From Thalassotalea sp. (GTDB lineage Bacteria > Pseudomonadota > Gammaproteobacteria > Enterobacterales > Alteromonadaceae): a stretch of DNA of 56,382 nt. A model generated the notes under the pieces. That model had not been told where the DNA came from and made no database searches. It saw only the letters and a program-made list of their open reading frames with translations. A program made the position numbers and the translations under genes. The stretch's first letter is position 1; every line of letters starts with the position of its first letter. Shown one piece after another: positions 7,418-15,193 of the stretch. The DNA lies in the NCBI GenBank assembly GCA_029237915.1, contig JAQWHD010000048.1, forward strand, positions 1 to 56,382, written 5' to 3'.

Positions 7418-8452
7418 TTAATTCAAGCTGCCATGACAAGTTTTGAAACGTTTACCTGAGCCACAAGGGCAGGGAGAGTTTCTTGAAACTTGTCTGGTAT
7501 TAATTTCTTGTTTTTGCTTATGATGAATTTCGGGGGCAAATTTAGTTTTCTTTGCTTGCTCAATAAGCTGGTTATCTATATTCGTGCTTAAGTATTGCTG
7601 CGAACTTAGGTGTTCATTGATACTTTTAACTAGGGTATTTAAACCTGCCATATAAGGTGCCAACGTAGCTGCTTTATCGTGCCATTTTTTCTTATTAGGC
7701 TGAGATAAAGTGTATTTCGACAATGCTAAACCATTTTTAAATTTATCTATAAATATAGGATCGATATCTAAATCAATAAAATTAGCTATATCTGCTAATA
7801 CTTTATGAGGTTGTGCAATGAATTGCTCATAATTAATCATCTTCCAGCGATCTTTAGGCAGATCAGACAACTCTTCAATTATGCTCTGATTACTAACCTT
7901 CCACTGCTGTGTGGCTATTTCGGTAATACTTTTATTTTTTAAATCTTGCCATTTAGGAGTTAGCAGTAATGACCATTTGCCGTTAAAACCTGGCAAGTTT
8001 GGATAAGTTAAAAAATGCTTAGAATGCCATGCATCGATAATACTGCTTATGTTTGCTTTGGGATCTCTTACTAGATATATAAAGATGGCATCAGGAAATG
8101 CTTTCTTCAAAAAGCCAACTCGTAAAGAGTTTTTAGGTGTTTTCTCTAAAAATCTTACAGGTTGTTTAGATTCTTTATCATATTCAATCCCATTACGATC
8201 TCTTAATAAGTCTAAAAATTTACTCTTTAATAGCTTAACGGTAGGTACTGTTGCATCTTCTGCGTGTAGTGCATTAGATACAAAACCTCTAAAAACAGTA
8301 CTTAATTCAGGGATATGTTCAATAACTGCATGACTTTCATCGCCAATGGTCCAAATATTTTCTAGATGGGACAGTGTTTCAAATAGTAACGTACTTCCTG
8401 ATCGGGGAGCTGATAAAATAATGATCGGTCGCTGAAAAATATTTTGTGTCAA
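7418..8452 (-). CDS. Sulfotransferase with SEC-C tail
   Basis: A 344-residue protein with the PAPS 5'-phosphosulfate loop SAPRSGSTLLFETL at 14-27, a FLEKTPKNSLR segment (catalytic-type EKTPKN), and a 3'-phosphate region IFIYLVRDPKANISS. The last 22 residues, SRNSPCPCGSGKRFKTCHGS, form a SEC-C motif of the C-C-C-H type. The shared SRNSPCxCGSGKxxKxC tail ties it to the hydroxylase encoded 22 bases downstream. It is the first gene of that two-gene operon. An inverted repeat at 8487-8515 lies 35 bases before the start. The substrate is unknown. Confidence 0.82.
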   Translation of the reverse strand: MTQNIFQRPIIILSAPRSGSTLLFETLSHLENIWTIGDESHAVIEHIPELSTVFRGFVSNALHAEDATVPTVKLLKSKFLDLLRDRNGIEYDKESKQPVRFLEKTPKNSLRVGFLKKAFPDAIFIYLVRDPKANISSIIDAWHSKHFLTYPNLPGFNGKWSLLLTPKWQDLKNKSITEIATQQWKVSNQSIIEELSDLPKDRWKMINYEQFIAQPHKVLADIANFIDLDIDPIFIDKFKNGLALSKYTLSQPNKKKWHDKAATLAPYMAGLNTLVKSINEHLSSQQYLSTNIDNQLIEQAKKTKFAPEIHHKQKQEINTRQVSRNSPCPCGSGKRFKTCHGSLN

Positions 8453-8486
8453 AAGTTAAGCCAACTAATAGTGATTCTTATAGTGA

Positions 8487-8515
8487 ATATTTCAATTCAA
8501 TTATTGTTGAAATAT
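8487..8515. promoter_or_regulatory. inverted repeat upstream of the sulfotransferase operon
   Basis: ATATTTCAA (8487-8495) and TTGAAATAT (8507-8515) are perfect inverted arms 11 bases apart. They lie between the divergent starts of the sulfotransferase (8452, -) and the transporter (8677, +). This could be an operator; AT-richness makes chance a real alternative. Confidence 0.35.
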
Positions 8516-8676
8516 ATAGTAAGGGCTATCTTAGAATATTTTAAGTAGAGCTTACAAGAAGATTAAAGGGTTATTTTACGTAAGAAAATTAATAGTTATA
8601 GGCTATTACATTTAATGCTTTAATCTTCTACAATGCTTTAATCTGTATTCATAATAACAATTCCAATAGGAAGCAT

Positions 8677-10023
8677 ATGGCGACGTCAAGAGGTGAGTTT
8701 AGCTCACGATTAGGCTTTATTTTAGCAGCTGCTGGTTCAGCAGTTGGCTTAGGTAATATTTGGGGTTTTCCTACACAAACAGCTAGCAATGGTGGAGCCG
8801 CATTTGTATTAGTTTACTTAGTCTTAGCGTTTTGTTTAGCTTACCCTGCGTTTATGGCGGAATTACTTATTGGTCGCTATGGACAAGCTAATGCGGTAAC
8901 CTCGCTACAAAAAATGTCACACTCATTATGGCAAAAACGTTTTGCTTTTTTAGTGGGTTTTGGCGGTATTATTTGTGCAGCACTCATCCTTAGTTTCTAC
9001 GGTATAATTGCTGGTTGGATGATGTCTTATGCTGTTGAGCCAGTTGCTAAACTAGTTGGTCTGACTGATGCTTCGCAATGGGTCATTAGCCAAGGCTTAG
9101 TTCGAAATTTACTATTTACTGCGCTATTTATGTTTTTAACTATTTTCATTATTCGCCGTGGTGTAGAACAAGGTATTGAAAAGTGGTCAAAGCGTTTAAT
9201 GCCGTTAATGATTTGCTTACTGGTAATTTTAATCGTTTATGTAATGACATTAGACGGTGCTAGTGATGGTCTACAGGCTTATTTAAACCCGGATCTTAGC
9301 CGCGTATTTAAGCCTGATTTATTAGTAAGTGCTTTAGGACAAGCTTTCTTCTCGTTGTCGTTAGGTACAAGTGTGATGATCATATACGGTTCATACATTT
9401 CTAAAAAAGAAAACTTAGTTAGCTTAGGTGCACAAGTTACCTTAATTGATGTCTCAATCGCATTTTTAGCCGGTTTATTAATTATTCCTGCAATGTATGT
9501 GGCTCAGGCGCAAGGTGTTGTCATATTCGCTGAGGATGGTTCATTAATCGCTGGGCCAAGTATGGTTTTTGCCGTACTACCTACTTTATTTGAAGGTATG
9601 GGGGCTATCGGCCTATTTGTTGGCTTCGCATTTTTTGTGTTAATGAGTGTTGCTGCATTAACGTCATCAATCTCAATGTTAGAAGGGCCAGTTTCTTACG
9701 CTGTTGAGCGCCATGATATGCAACGAGAAAAAGCGACAACCCTAATTGGTATTTTGATCTTCATCATTAGTGTAGTGATTATTCTTAATCTTGATTTTAT
9801 GTTGGATCTTGTTGCTATGCTTGCCACTGAATATGGTCAACCTATTATTGCTATGCTGTGTTGTATATTTGTTGGTTGGATTTGGCATCGTAGTTCGGTA
9901 CTTGAAGAGCTGAAACTCGGTAACGATGCCGTAGAGCATACTATATTTTGGAAGATCTGGCCTTGGTATACCAAGTTCATCTGTCCTCTTGCTATCGCCA
10001 CTGTGTTTATTCATTCACTGTAG
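8677..10023 (+). CDS. Neurotransmitter:sodium symporter (NSS/SNF) family transporter
   Basis: A 448-residue membrane protein with 11-12 hydrophobic segments. The N-terminus has the family signature: SSRLGFILAAAGSAVGLGNI followed by WGFPTQTASNGGAAF. The unwound first membrane helix holds the sodium and substrate sites in this family (LeuT is the model). It imports an amino acid or related solute with sodium; the substrate cannot be read from the sequence. SD AGGAAG lies before the ATG. A direct repeat, AATGCTTTAATCT, at 8614-8626 and 8632-8644 lies in its upstream region. It ends at a bidirectional terminator. Confidence 0.9.
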   Translation: MATSRGEFSSRLGFILAAAGSAVGLGNIWGFPTQTASNGGAAFVLVYLVLAFCLAYPAFMAELLIGRYGQANAVTSLQKMSHSLWQKRFAFLVGFGGIICAALILSFYGIIAGWMMSYAVEPVAKLVGLTDASQWVISQGLVRNLLFTALFMFLTIFIIRRGVEQGIEKWSKRLMPLMICLLVILIVYVMTLDGASDGLQAYLNPDLSRVFKPDLLVSALGQAFFSLSLGTSVMIIYGSYISKKENLVSLGAQVTLIDVSIAFLAGLLIIPAMYVAQAQGVVIFAEDGSLIAGPSMVFAVLPTLFEGMGAIGLFVGFAFFVLMSVAALTSSISMLEGPVSYAVERHDMQREKATTLIGILIFIISVVIILNLDFMLDLVAMLATEYGQPIIAMLCCIFVGWIWHRSSVLEELKLGNDAVEHTIFWKIWPWYTKFICPLAIATVFIHSL

Positions 10024-10047
10024 CATTCTAGAGTAAGCCTAAATTAC

Positions 10048-10076
10048 AAAAGCCGCATTACTAACTGCGGCTTTTT
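10048..10076. terminator. bidirectional terminator
   Basis: AAAAGCCGCA and TGCGGCTTTTT pair with an eight-base loop, with A and T runs on both sides. It serves the NSS transporter on + and the pseudouridine synthase on -. Confidence 0.85.
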
Positions 10077-10101
10077 GCTATAAGGTGCTTGGTATTCGTT
10101 G

Positions 10102-10791
10102 CTAACTCTTAGGCCAATTTAATTGCCAAGGACTGGTTAGGCTAGCTAATTTTTCTTTCATAGTTTCAGTTAAAAAATATTCGCCAAAACTGGGCGCTAT
10201 TTCAAACTCATATTTATAACCGCGTAATTCAAACTGCAAAGCAAACGCATGTAAGTAGCCTCTGTCAGCTACATCAGAAGGGTTGTAGATAGCGTCACCA
10301 ACAATCGGCGAGCCAATACTGTTCAGTGCCACTCTAATTTGATGAGTCTTGCCGCTGAGAGGTCTTACGATAAAAAGTCTTAAGCCGTTATCTACTCCAT
10401 AAGAAAAAAACTGGCTGATTGCTGGGTTTTCCATTGTGCGAAGTAACTTCCATGCACTGCGGCGGCTTTTTGCCATATCACCTTTGACCCAGCCTTGTTT
10501 TTTTTTGGGTTTTTGCTTACTTAGGGCAACATAAAACTTAGCTATTTTATGTTGCTCAAATAGCTGGCCAAATTCTGCCGCAATGTCTGCTGATTTTGCA
10601 AAAATGACTAATCCCGAGGTCATTTTATCTATGCGATGAACTGGGTATAGGTTTAATTTTAATGTTGATTGTACTTGGCTGTGTAAACCAGAGCCAAGCT
10701 TATCTTCGTCATGAAAGCTGCAGTCAGCAGTTTTATTGATCACCACAAAATGTTCTAAATCAGCAACAAGGCTAAATAAAGTATGTTCCAT
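10102..10791 (-). CDS. RluA-family pseudouridine synthase (TIGR01621-like)
   Basis: A 229-residue protein with the RluA-family motif YPVHRIDKMTSGLVIFAKSA, in which the Asp of HRID is the catalytic nucleophile. The later blocks KPKKKQGWVKGDMAKSRRS and SGKTHQIRVALNSIGSPIVG, then RGYLHAFAL, match the uncharacterised TIGR01621 subgroup as I remember it rather than RluA, RluC or TruC. There is no S4 domain. The RNA target is unknown. The start is 5 bases after the stop of the upstream antiporter gene (10797-12155), so the two look cotranscribed. Confidence 0.85.
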   Translation of the reverse strand: MEHTLFSLVADLEHFVVINKTADCSFHDEDKLGSGLHSQVQSTLKLNLYPVHRIDKMTSGLVIFAKSADIAAEFGQLFEQHKIAKFYVALSKQKPKKKQGWVKGDMAKSRRSAWKLLRTMENPAISQFFSYGVDNGLRLFIVRPLSGKTHQIRVALNSIGSPIVGDAIYNPSDVADRGYLHAFALQFELRGYKYEFEIAPSFGEYFLTETMKEKLASLTSPWQLNWPKS

Positions 10792-10796
10792 TGGTG

Positions 10797-12155
10797 CTAA
10801 TGAAACGCGCCGACAATAAGGAAGCCAATAATTGTTAAACCAGCAGCGACAAGCGTATATGGTAATTGTGTTTTAACGTGCTCAAAATGATCACAACCAC
10901 TGGCAATTGAGGCAACAACTGTGGAATCAGATATTGGTGACGCGTGGTCGCCAAATACACCACCACTTAGTACCGCAGCAACTAAAAATGGTACTGGTAA
11001 GCCTGTAGTTAATGCTATTGGTACCGCAATAGGAATAAGCAGAGCGAATGTTCCCCAAGATGTACCTGTAGAGAAAGCCATTAAACCTGCGGCTAAGAAA
11101 ATTAGAGGTGCAATTAAAATTAGTGGAAATTCAGGCGTGATTAATTCGCTAACATAAAGACCTGTGCCTAATGCTTTAATCGCAGTACCAAAGGCAAATG
11201 ACAGCACTAAAATAGTCACTGCAGGGACCATGTTTTTAATGCCTTTAATTGCGCCTGAAACTACGTCATTAAAGCTTAATAATTTATAACTAAATATCAT
11301 CCCTAATAGTAAAACTAATGCTGAAATAACAGCAGTTAAAACTGACAAAGAGCCTGAACCTTGGCGAATGTCACCATTACCTGTGTAATAAAGCATACCT
11401 ATGGTTATCGCCATTAAGCTCAGCATCGGTATCCACATAACTCTTGCTTTTGCTGGAGTGATTGTTTCATCAGGTTGTTCTTGGGTAACTCGGCTTTCAC
11501 TTTGCGCTAATGGGCCGAAAAGTTTACCTGTATAAGCCGTATAGTAGGCTAACAGTACAGCGATAATCGCATAGAAGTTATAACTTAATGTGCCTATTAA
11601 TACCCCGATAGGATCTTCAAGATTGTACCCATCGAGTAAGCCTAGTAAATACGCGCCCCAGCCATTAATTAAAAATAAAACACTGATAGGAGAGCAGGTT
11701 GAATCAATTAAAAATGCAAGTTTTGCTCGACTTAAACCGTGCTGGTCAAATAGTTTTTGTGAAGCCATACCCGCTGAAAACATGCTTAAATTAGTATCAG
11801 TAAAAATACTCGTGCCGACTATTGTTGGCAATAAACTGGCCTGACGTTTACTTTTAACTAAACTCATATTCGCTAGGCTATCAATAAATCCTTGCACAGC
11901 CCCAGAGCTGTTCATTAAAGCTACCAATGCACCTATTAATAAACTGAAGGTAATTATTCGAGCATTACCCGTTGAGGCAAATACGTTAAGGATTTCACTG
12001 GCAGAATTTACCGCTGCATTAATTGGGTTCCAACTGTCGAGTAACATGAAGCATAAAAATATGCCGCTAATCAAAGCAATGATGGCATTTTTACGCCATA
12101 CAGCAATGATAATAGCAATAAGAGGAGGAAGCAGTGTTAAGGCACTATCAGACAT
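10797..12155 (-). CDS. Na+/H+ antiporter NhaC family
   Basis: A 452-residue membrane protein with about 11-12 hydrophobic segments. Family blocks are visible: SIFTDTNLSMFSAGMA, IDSTCSPISVLF, STGTSWGTFALLIP and GVFGDHASPISDSTVVAS, the last being the strongest NhaC signature. It exchanges sodium for protons across the inner membrane or moves a related solute; some family members exchange organic acids. It heads a two-gene operon with the pseudouridine synthase. Divergent gshA starts 315 bases away. Confidence 0.87.
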   Translation of the reverse strand: MSDSALTLLPPLIAIIIAVWRKNAIIALISGIFLCFMLLDSWNPINAAVNSASEILNVFASTGNARIITFSLLIGALVALMNSSGAVQGFIDSLANMSLVKSKRQASLLPTIVGTSIFTDTNLSMFSAGMASQKLFDQHGLSRAKLAFLIDSTCSPISVLFLINGWGAYLLGLLDGYNLEDPIGVLIGTLSYNFYAIIAVLLAYYTAYTGKLFGPLAQSESRVTQEQPDETITPAKARVMWIPMLSLMAITIGMLYYTGNGDIRQGSGSLSVLTAVISALVLLLGMIFSYKLLSFNDVVSGAIKGIKNMVPAVTILVLSFAFGTAIKALGTGLYVSELITPEFPLILIAPLIFLAAGLMAFSTGTSWGTFALLIPIAVPIALTTGLPVPFLVAAVLSGGVFGDHASPISDSTVVASIASGCDHFEHVKTQLPYTLVAAGLTIIGFLIVGAFH

Positions 12156-12360
12156 AAATACTTAAATTTGATTAATTATTAAATAACTTTACCTTGCAAT
12201 GATAGTTTGTTCAAAGAATAGTTGCCAATCATTGATAAATTTTACAGATTCAACTCTTTCAGCTACCTTTGTTTTAAAGTTGTTTGTTATTTGTGAGCTA
12301 TTTGTTGCTCGTATTGTCGCCACTATCATTTTATTAGTTACTTAAAATTACAAAATATAT

Positions 12361-12369
12361 TGCTATAAT
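12361..12369 (+). promoter_or_regulatory. extended -10 promoter element, gshA
   Basis: TGCTATAAT is an extended -10 box (TGnTATAAT). A poor -35, CTTAAA, lies 17 bases upstream. It would give a roughly 95-base leader for gshA. The rest of the 315-base gap (12156-12470) is AT-rich and holds the palindrome at 12427-12444; I see no small gene. Confidence 0.45.
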
Positions 12370-12426
12370 TTTCACAATGTAATTGAAAAATATGTATTTT
12401 TCCCCACATAATAGCTATATATATTG

Positions 12427-12444
12427 TAATACTGACCAGTATTA
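12427..12444. promoter_or_regulatory. palindrome in the gshA leader
   Basis: TAATACTG and CAGTATTA are perfect arms around AC, ending 26 bases before the gshA start. This could be an operator or a small RNA hairpin. Confidence 0.4.
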
Positions 12445-12470
12445 ACCAATCAAGCCATTTTGGAGCTACT

Positions 12471-14042
12471 TTGACTTTATCAATTTCTGATTTTACTCAA
12501 GCGTTTGAGAAGAACCACCTTACTTCAATAACGGGAGTACAGCGTGGTATTGAACGTGAGACCTTACGCATTCAGGCTGATGGCAAACTTTCAACTCAGT
12601 GTCATAATAAAGCCCTTGGTAGCGCTTTAACTCACCCTTATATTACTACCGACTATTCAGAGAGCTTGTTAGAGTTTATTACCCCAGTATCAACTTCTAT
12701 TGATGAATCATTAAATCAATTAAAAGATGTGCAAAAATTTACCCAGGAGCACATTGATGGCGATTCTTTTTGGCCAATGAGTATGCCTTGCGTAGTTGAA
12801 AATGAAGAACAAATTAAATTAGCTGATTACGGCAACTCAAACGTGGGTAAGATGAAAACGGTTTACCGACAAGGATTAAAAAATCGTTATGGTAGTATGA
12901 TGCAGGTAATTGCGGGCATACACTTTAACTTTTCATTTTCCGATGCTTTCTTTGTTTCGCTGCAAGACATCCTTGATGATCAACAACCATTGCAAGACTT
13001 TAAATCGGAACGTTATTTTGCACTTATTCGTAATTACAAACGTTTTGGTTGGTTGATCCCATACTTGTTTGGTAGTTCACCAGCTTTATGCCCTAGTTTC
13101 TTACAGGGTAAACCACACAAAATACCATTTAAAATAGCGCCAAAAGGCTGTTATTACTTAGAGTATGCAACCTCTCTAAGAATGAGCGATTTAGGTTACA
13201 CCAACTCATCTCAGTCAGATTTACATATATGTAATAACTCTGTTGACAGCTATGTTGAAGCTGTACAAAAAGCGATTAACCTACCTGCACCAGAATTTGA
13301 TGCAATTGGAGTAAAGGTTGATGGTGTTTATCAACAATTGAATACTAATATTCTGCAAATAGAAAATGAACTGTATGCACCTATTCGCCCTAAACGAGTT
13401 GCTAAATCTGGGCAAAAACCATCTGACGCATTAAAAGAGGGCGGTGTTGAATACATTGAAGTGCGAGCTATGGATGTTAACCCATTTGTTAGCACAGGTA
13501 TTAGTAAAGATCAGATGTACTTCTTAGATGTATTCATTACGTACTGTATGTTTAAACAAAGCCCAATGATAACGGCTGAGCAGAAGAAAGCATTTACAAT
13601 AAATACTGATAAAGTAGTATTGGAAGGCCGAAATCCTGAATTAATTTTAAATGATAAAGGACTTGATAAAACGGTTCCTCAGTGGGGCAATGAGATATTT
13701 GCTGAACTAGCAGATATTGCCGATCTTTATGATAAAGCTTATGACGTTAGTTGCTATTCAGAGGTTATAACTGCGGAGTTAGCTAAAATTAATAATCCAA
13801 ATTTAACCCCCTCAGCCAAAATTATGGATGATTTGTTAACTAAGGATAAAGGTATTGTCGGTTGGTCAATGGAGTATGTTAATAAATTTAAACAAGAAAT
13901 AAACGAACATCAATATACTGTATTTGATAAAGCATATTTGCAATCACTAGCTACTGATTCACTTGTTAAGCAAAAGCAAATTGAAGATGCTGATACTTTA
14001 GATTTTGATGCGTTTTTAGCGGATTATTTTAAATGTGTTTAG
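12471..14042 (+). CDS. gshA: Glutamate-cysteine ligase
   Basis: A 523-residue protein of the proteobacterial GshA type. Recognisable blocks are GVQRGIERETLRI at about 22-34, DYSESLLEFITP, a central GSMMQVIAGIHFNFSF, YLEYATSLRMSDLGYTNSSQ, and EYIEVRAMDVNPF. It makes gamma-glutamylcysteine, the first step of glutathione synthesis, in the cytosol. The start codon is TTG, with GGAG seven bases before it; E. coli gshA also starts with TTG. It is monocistronic: a strong terminator follows at 14130. Confidence 0.95.
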   Translation: MTLSISDFTQAFEKNHLTSITGVQRGIERETLRIQADGKLSTQCHNKALGSALTHPYITTDYSESLLEFITPVSTSIDESLNQLKDVQKFTQEHIDGDSFWPMSMPCVVENEEQIKLADYGNSNVGKMKTVYRQGLKNRYGSMMQVIAGIHFNFSFSDAFFVSLQDILDDQQPLQDFKSERYFALIRNYKRFGWLIPYLFGSSPALCPSFLQGKPHKIPFKIAPKGCYYLEYATSLRMSDLGYTNSSQSDLHICNNSVDSYVEAVQKAINLPAPEFDAIGVKVDGVYQQLNTNILQIENELYAPIRPKRVAKSGQKPSDALKEGGVEYIEVRAMDVNPFVSTGISKDQMYFLDVFITYCMFKQSPMITAEQKKAFTINTDKVVLEGRNPELILNDKGLDKTVPQWGNEIFAELADIADLYDKAYDVSCYSEVITAELAKINNPNLTPSAKIMDDLLTKDKGIVGWSMEYVNKFKQEINEHQYTVFDKAYLQSLATDSLVKQKQIEDADTLDFDAFLADYFKCV

Positions 14043-14129
14043 AAATAATTAAATTAATTTGAACTTATTTAAATAACAGCACTCTTATTTTAAGTAAGAC
14101 ATTTTATTTCCTTGTGAATGACACTTTTA

Positions 14130-14162
14130 AACGCATACCTTCGGGTTATGCGTTTTTTTTTG
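14130..14162 (+). terminator. gshA terminator
   Basis: AACGCATAACC-type stem closed by a CTTCGG loop, followed by nine T. It lies about 90 bases after the gshA stop. Confidence 0.9.
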
Positions 14163-14174
14163 CCTACAGGATGT

Positions 14175-14214
14175 AGGTATGCAAATTTGGCCATGGATGG
14201 CGTTAAATTTGTAG
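14175..14214. repeat. dispersed repeat GCAAATTTGGCC..., copy 1
   Basis: GGTATGCAAATTTGGCCATG followed by GATGGCGTTAAATTTGTAGC. It matches 27684-27722 with two or three differences. CAAATTT and AAATTTG inside the unit are inverted, so each copy can fold. The rest of the gap 14043-14505 holds two terminator-like hairpins and no gene. Confidence 0.8.
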
Positions 14215-14353
14215 CGAAGGGATGAAAGCATGCAAATCGTCATTAAACTTATTGTTCGAATAAATTTAATTTTAAATATTTTGAACTTTTTTAATATGAA
14301 CAACTCATACTATATGAAAGTATTTTCTCCCTGGATTACTTTCTATGATTCAA

Positions 14354-14384
14354 AGCGCGTTTTTGTAGTACGCGCTATTTTTTT
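14354..14384 (+). terminator. orphan terminator-like hairpin
   Basis: AGCGCGT (14354-14360) pairs with ACGCGCT (14370-14376), followed by ATTTTTTT. It lies 190 bases after the gshA terminator and 120 bases before the next gene, with no gene to terminate. It may end a small RNA. Confidence 0.7.
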
Positions 14385-14505
14385 GTCTAAATTTTGATAT
14401 ATAGATTATTTTTTAATTTAATAAGCAAAACAATTAAAATTAAACTCATTTTCTGTCACACTACAATCTCTAACAATATAAAGAATAAAAACCTTGGCTG
14501 TATTT

Positions 14506-15123
14506 ATGAAACGTCTGCTACTTTTTCCTTTTATTATTCTATTGCTGCAATTAAGTGGCTGTACTACACCACCTCCAGAAAATCCTGAAAATATTTGTGA
14601 AATATTTCGTGAGCACCATAGCTGGTATGAAGGCGCTAAAGATATGAAAGAGCGCTGGGGTGTTCCTATTCATGTTCCTATGAGTATGATGTACCAAGAA
14701 AGTTCTTTTAGGGCTGATGCCTTACCTCCTAGAGATTACTTGTTTGGTTTTATTCCTTGGGGCCGAGTAAGTAGTGCTTATGGTTTTGCGCAAGCGAAAA
14801 CACTTACTTGGGATGACTACATACGAGAAAGTGATAATGGTGGTGCTGATAGAGATGATTTTGATGATGCTATTGATTTTATGGGCTGGTTTATTTCTAA
14901 AACACAAAAAATCAATGGTATTTCTAAATGGGACCCTTACAGTCAATATTTAAATTATCACGAAGGTTGGGGTGGTTTTAGAAGTAAATCCTACAACAAA
15001 AAACCGTGGCTGTTGAAAGTCTCACGCAAAGTTGAAACTCGAGCTAAAACTTATAGCGCGCAATTAAGAAGTTGCCAAGATGAACTCGATAGTAGCTGGT
15101 TATGGCGAGTGATTTTCTACTAA
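14506..15123 (+). CDS. SLT-domain (lytic transglycosylase-like) lipoprotein
   Basis: A 205-residue protein. The N-terminus is a lipoprotein signal peptide with lipobox LSGC at about 17-20. An SLT-like domain follows: the YQESSFRADAL block carries the presumed catalytic Glu, and SAYGFAQAKTLTWDDY matches the GxxQ-type second motif. It probably cleaves or binds peptidoglycan from the outer membrane or periplasmic face. I chose the ATG at 14506 over an in-frame TTG at 14494, since it gives a normal signal peptide; neither has a good ribosome site. It is followed by a terminator. Confidence 0.78.
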   Translation: MKRLLLFPFIILLLQLSGCTTPPPENPENICEIFREHHSWYEGAKDMKERWGVPIHVPMSMMYQESSFRADALPPRDYLFGFIPWGRVSSAYGFAQAKTLTWDDYIRESDNGGADRDDFDDAIDFMGWFISKTQKINGISKWDPYSQYLNYHEGWGGFRSKSYNKKPWLLKVSRKVETRAKTYSAQLRSCQDELDSSWLWRVIFY

Positions 15124-15150
15124 ATACTCGCTCTACAATAATTCATAGAA

Positions 15151-15183
15151 AAAGGTAGCTGATCTTAATCGCTACCTTTTTTA
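15151..15183 (+). terminator. terminator after the SLT lipoprotein gene
   Basis: AAAGGTAGC and GCTACCTTTTTT pair around an eleven-base loop. It also separates the gene from the convergent GMC oxidoreductase. Confidence 0.85.
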
Positions 15184-15193
15184 TTAAATTTTT

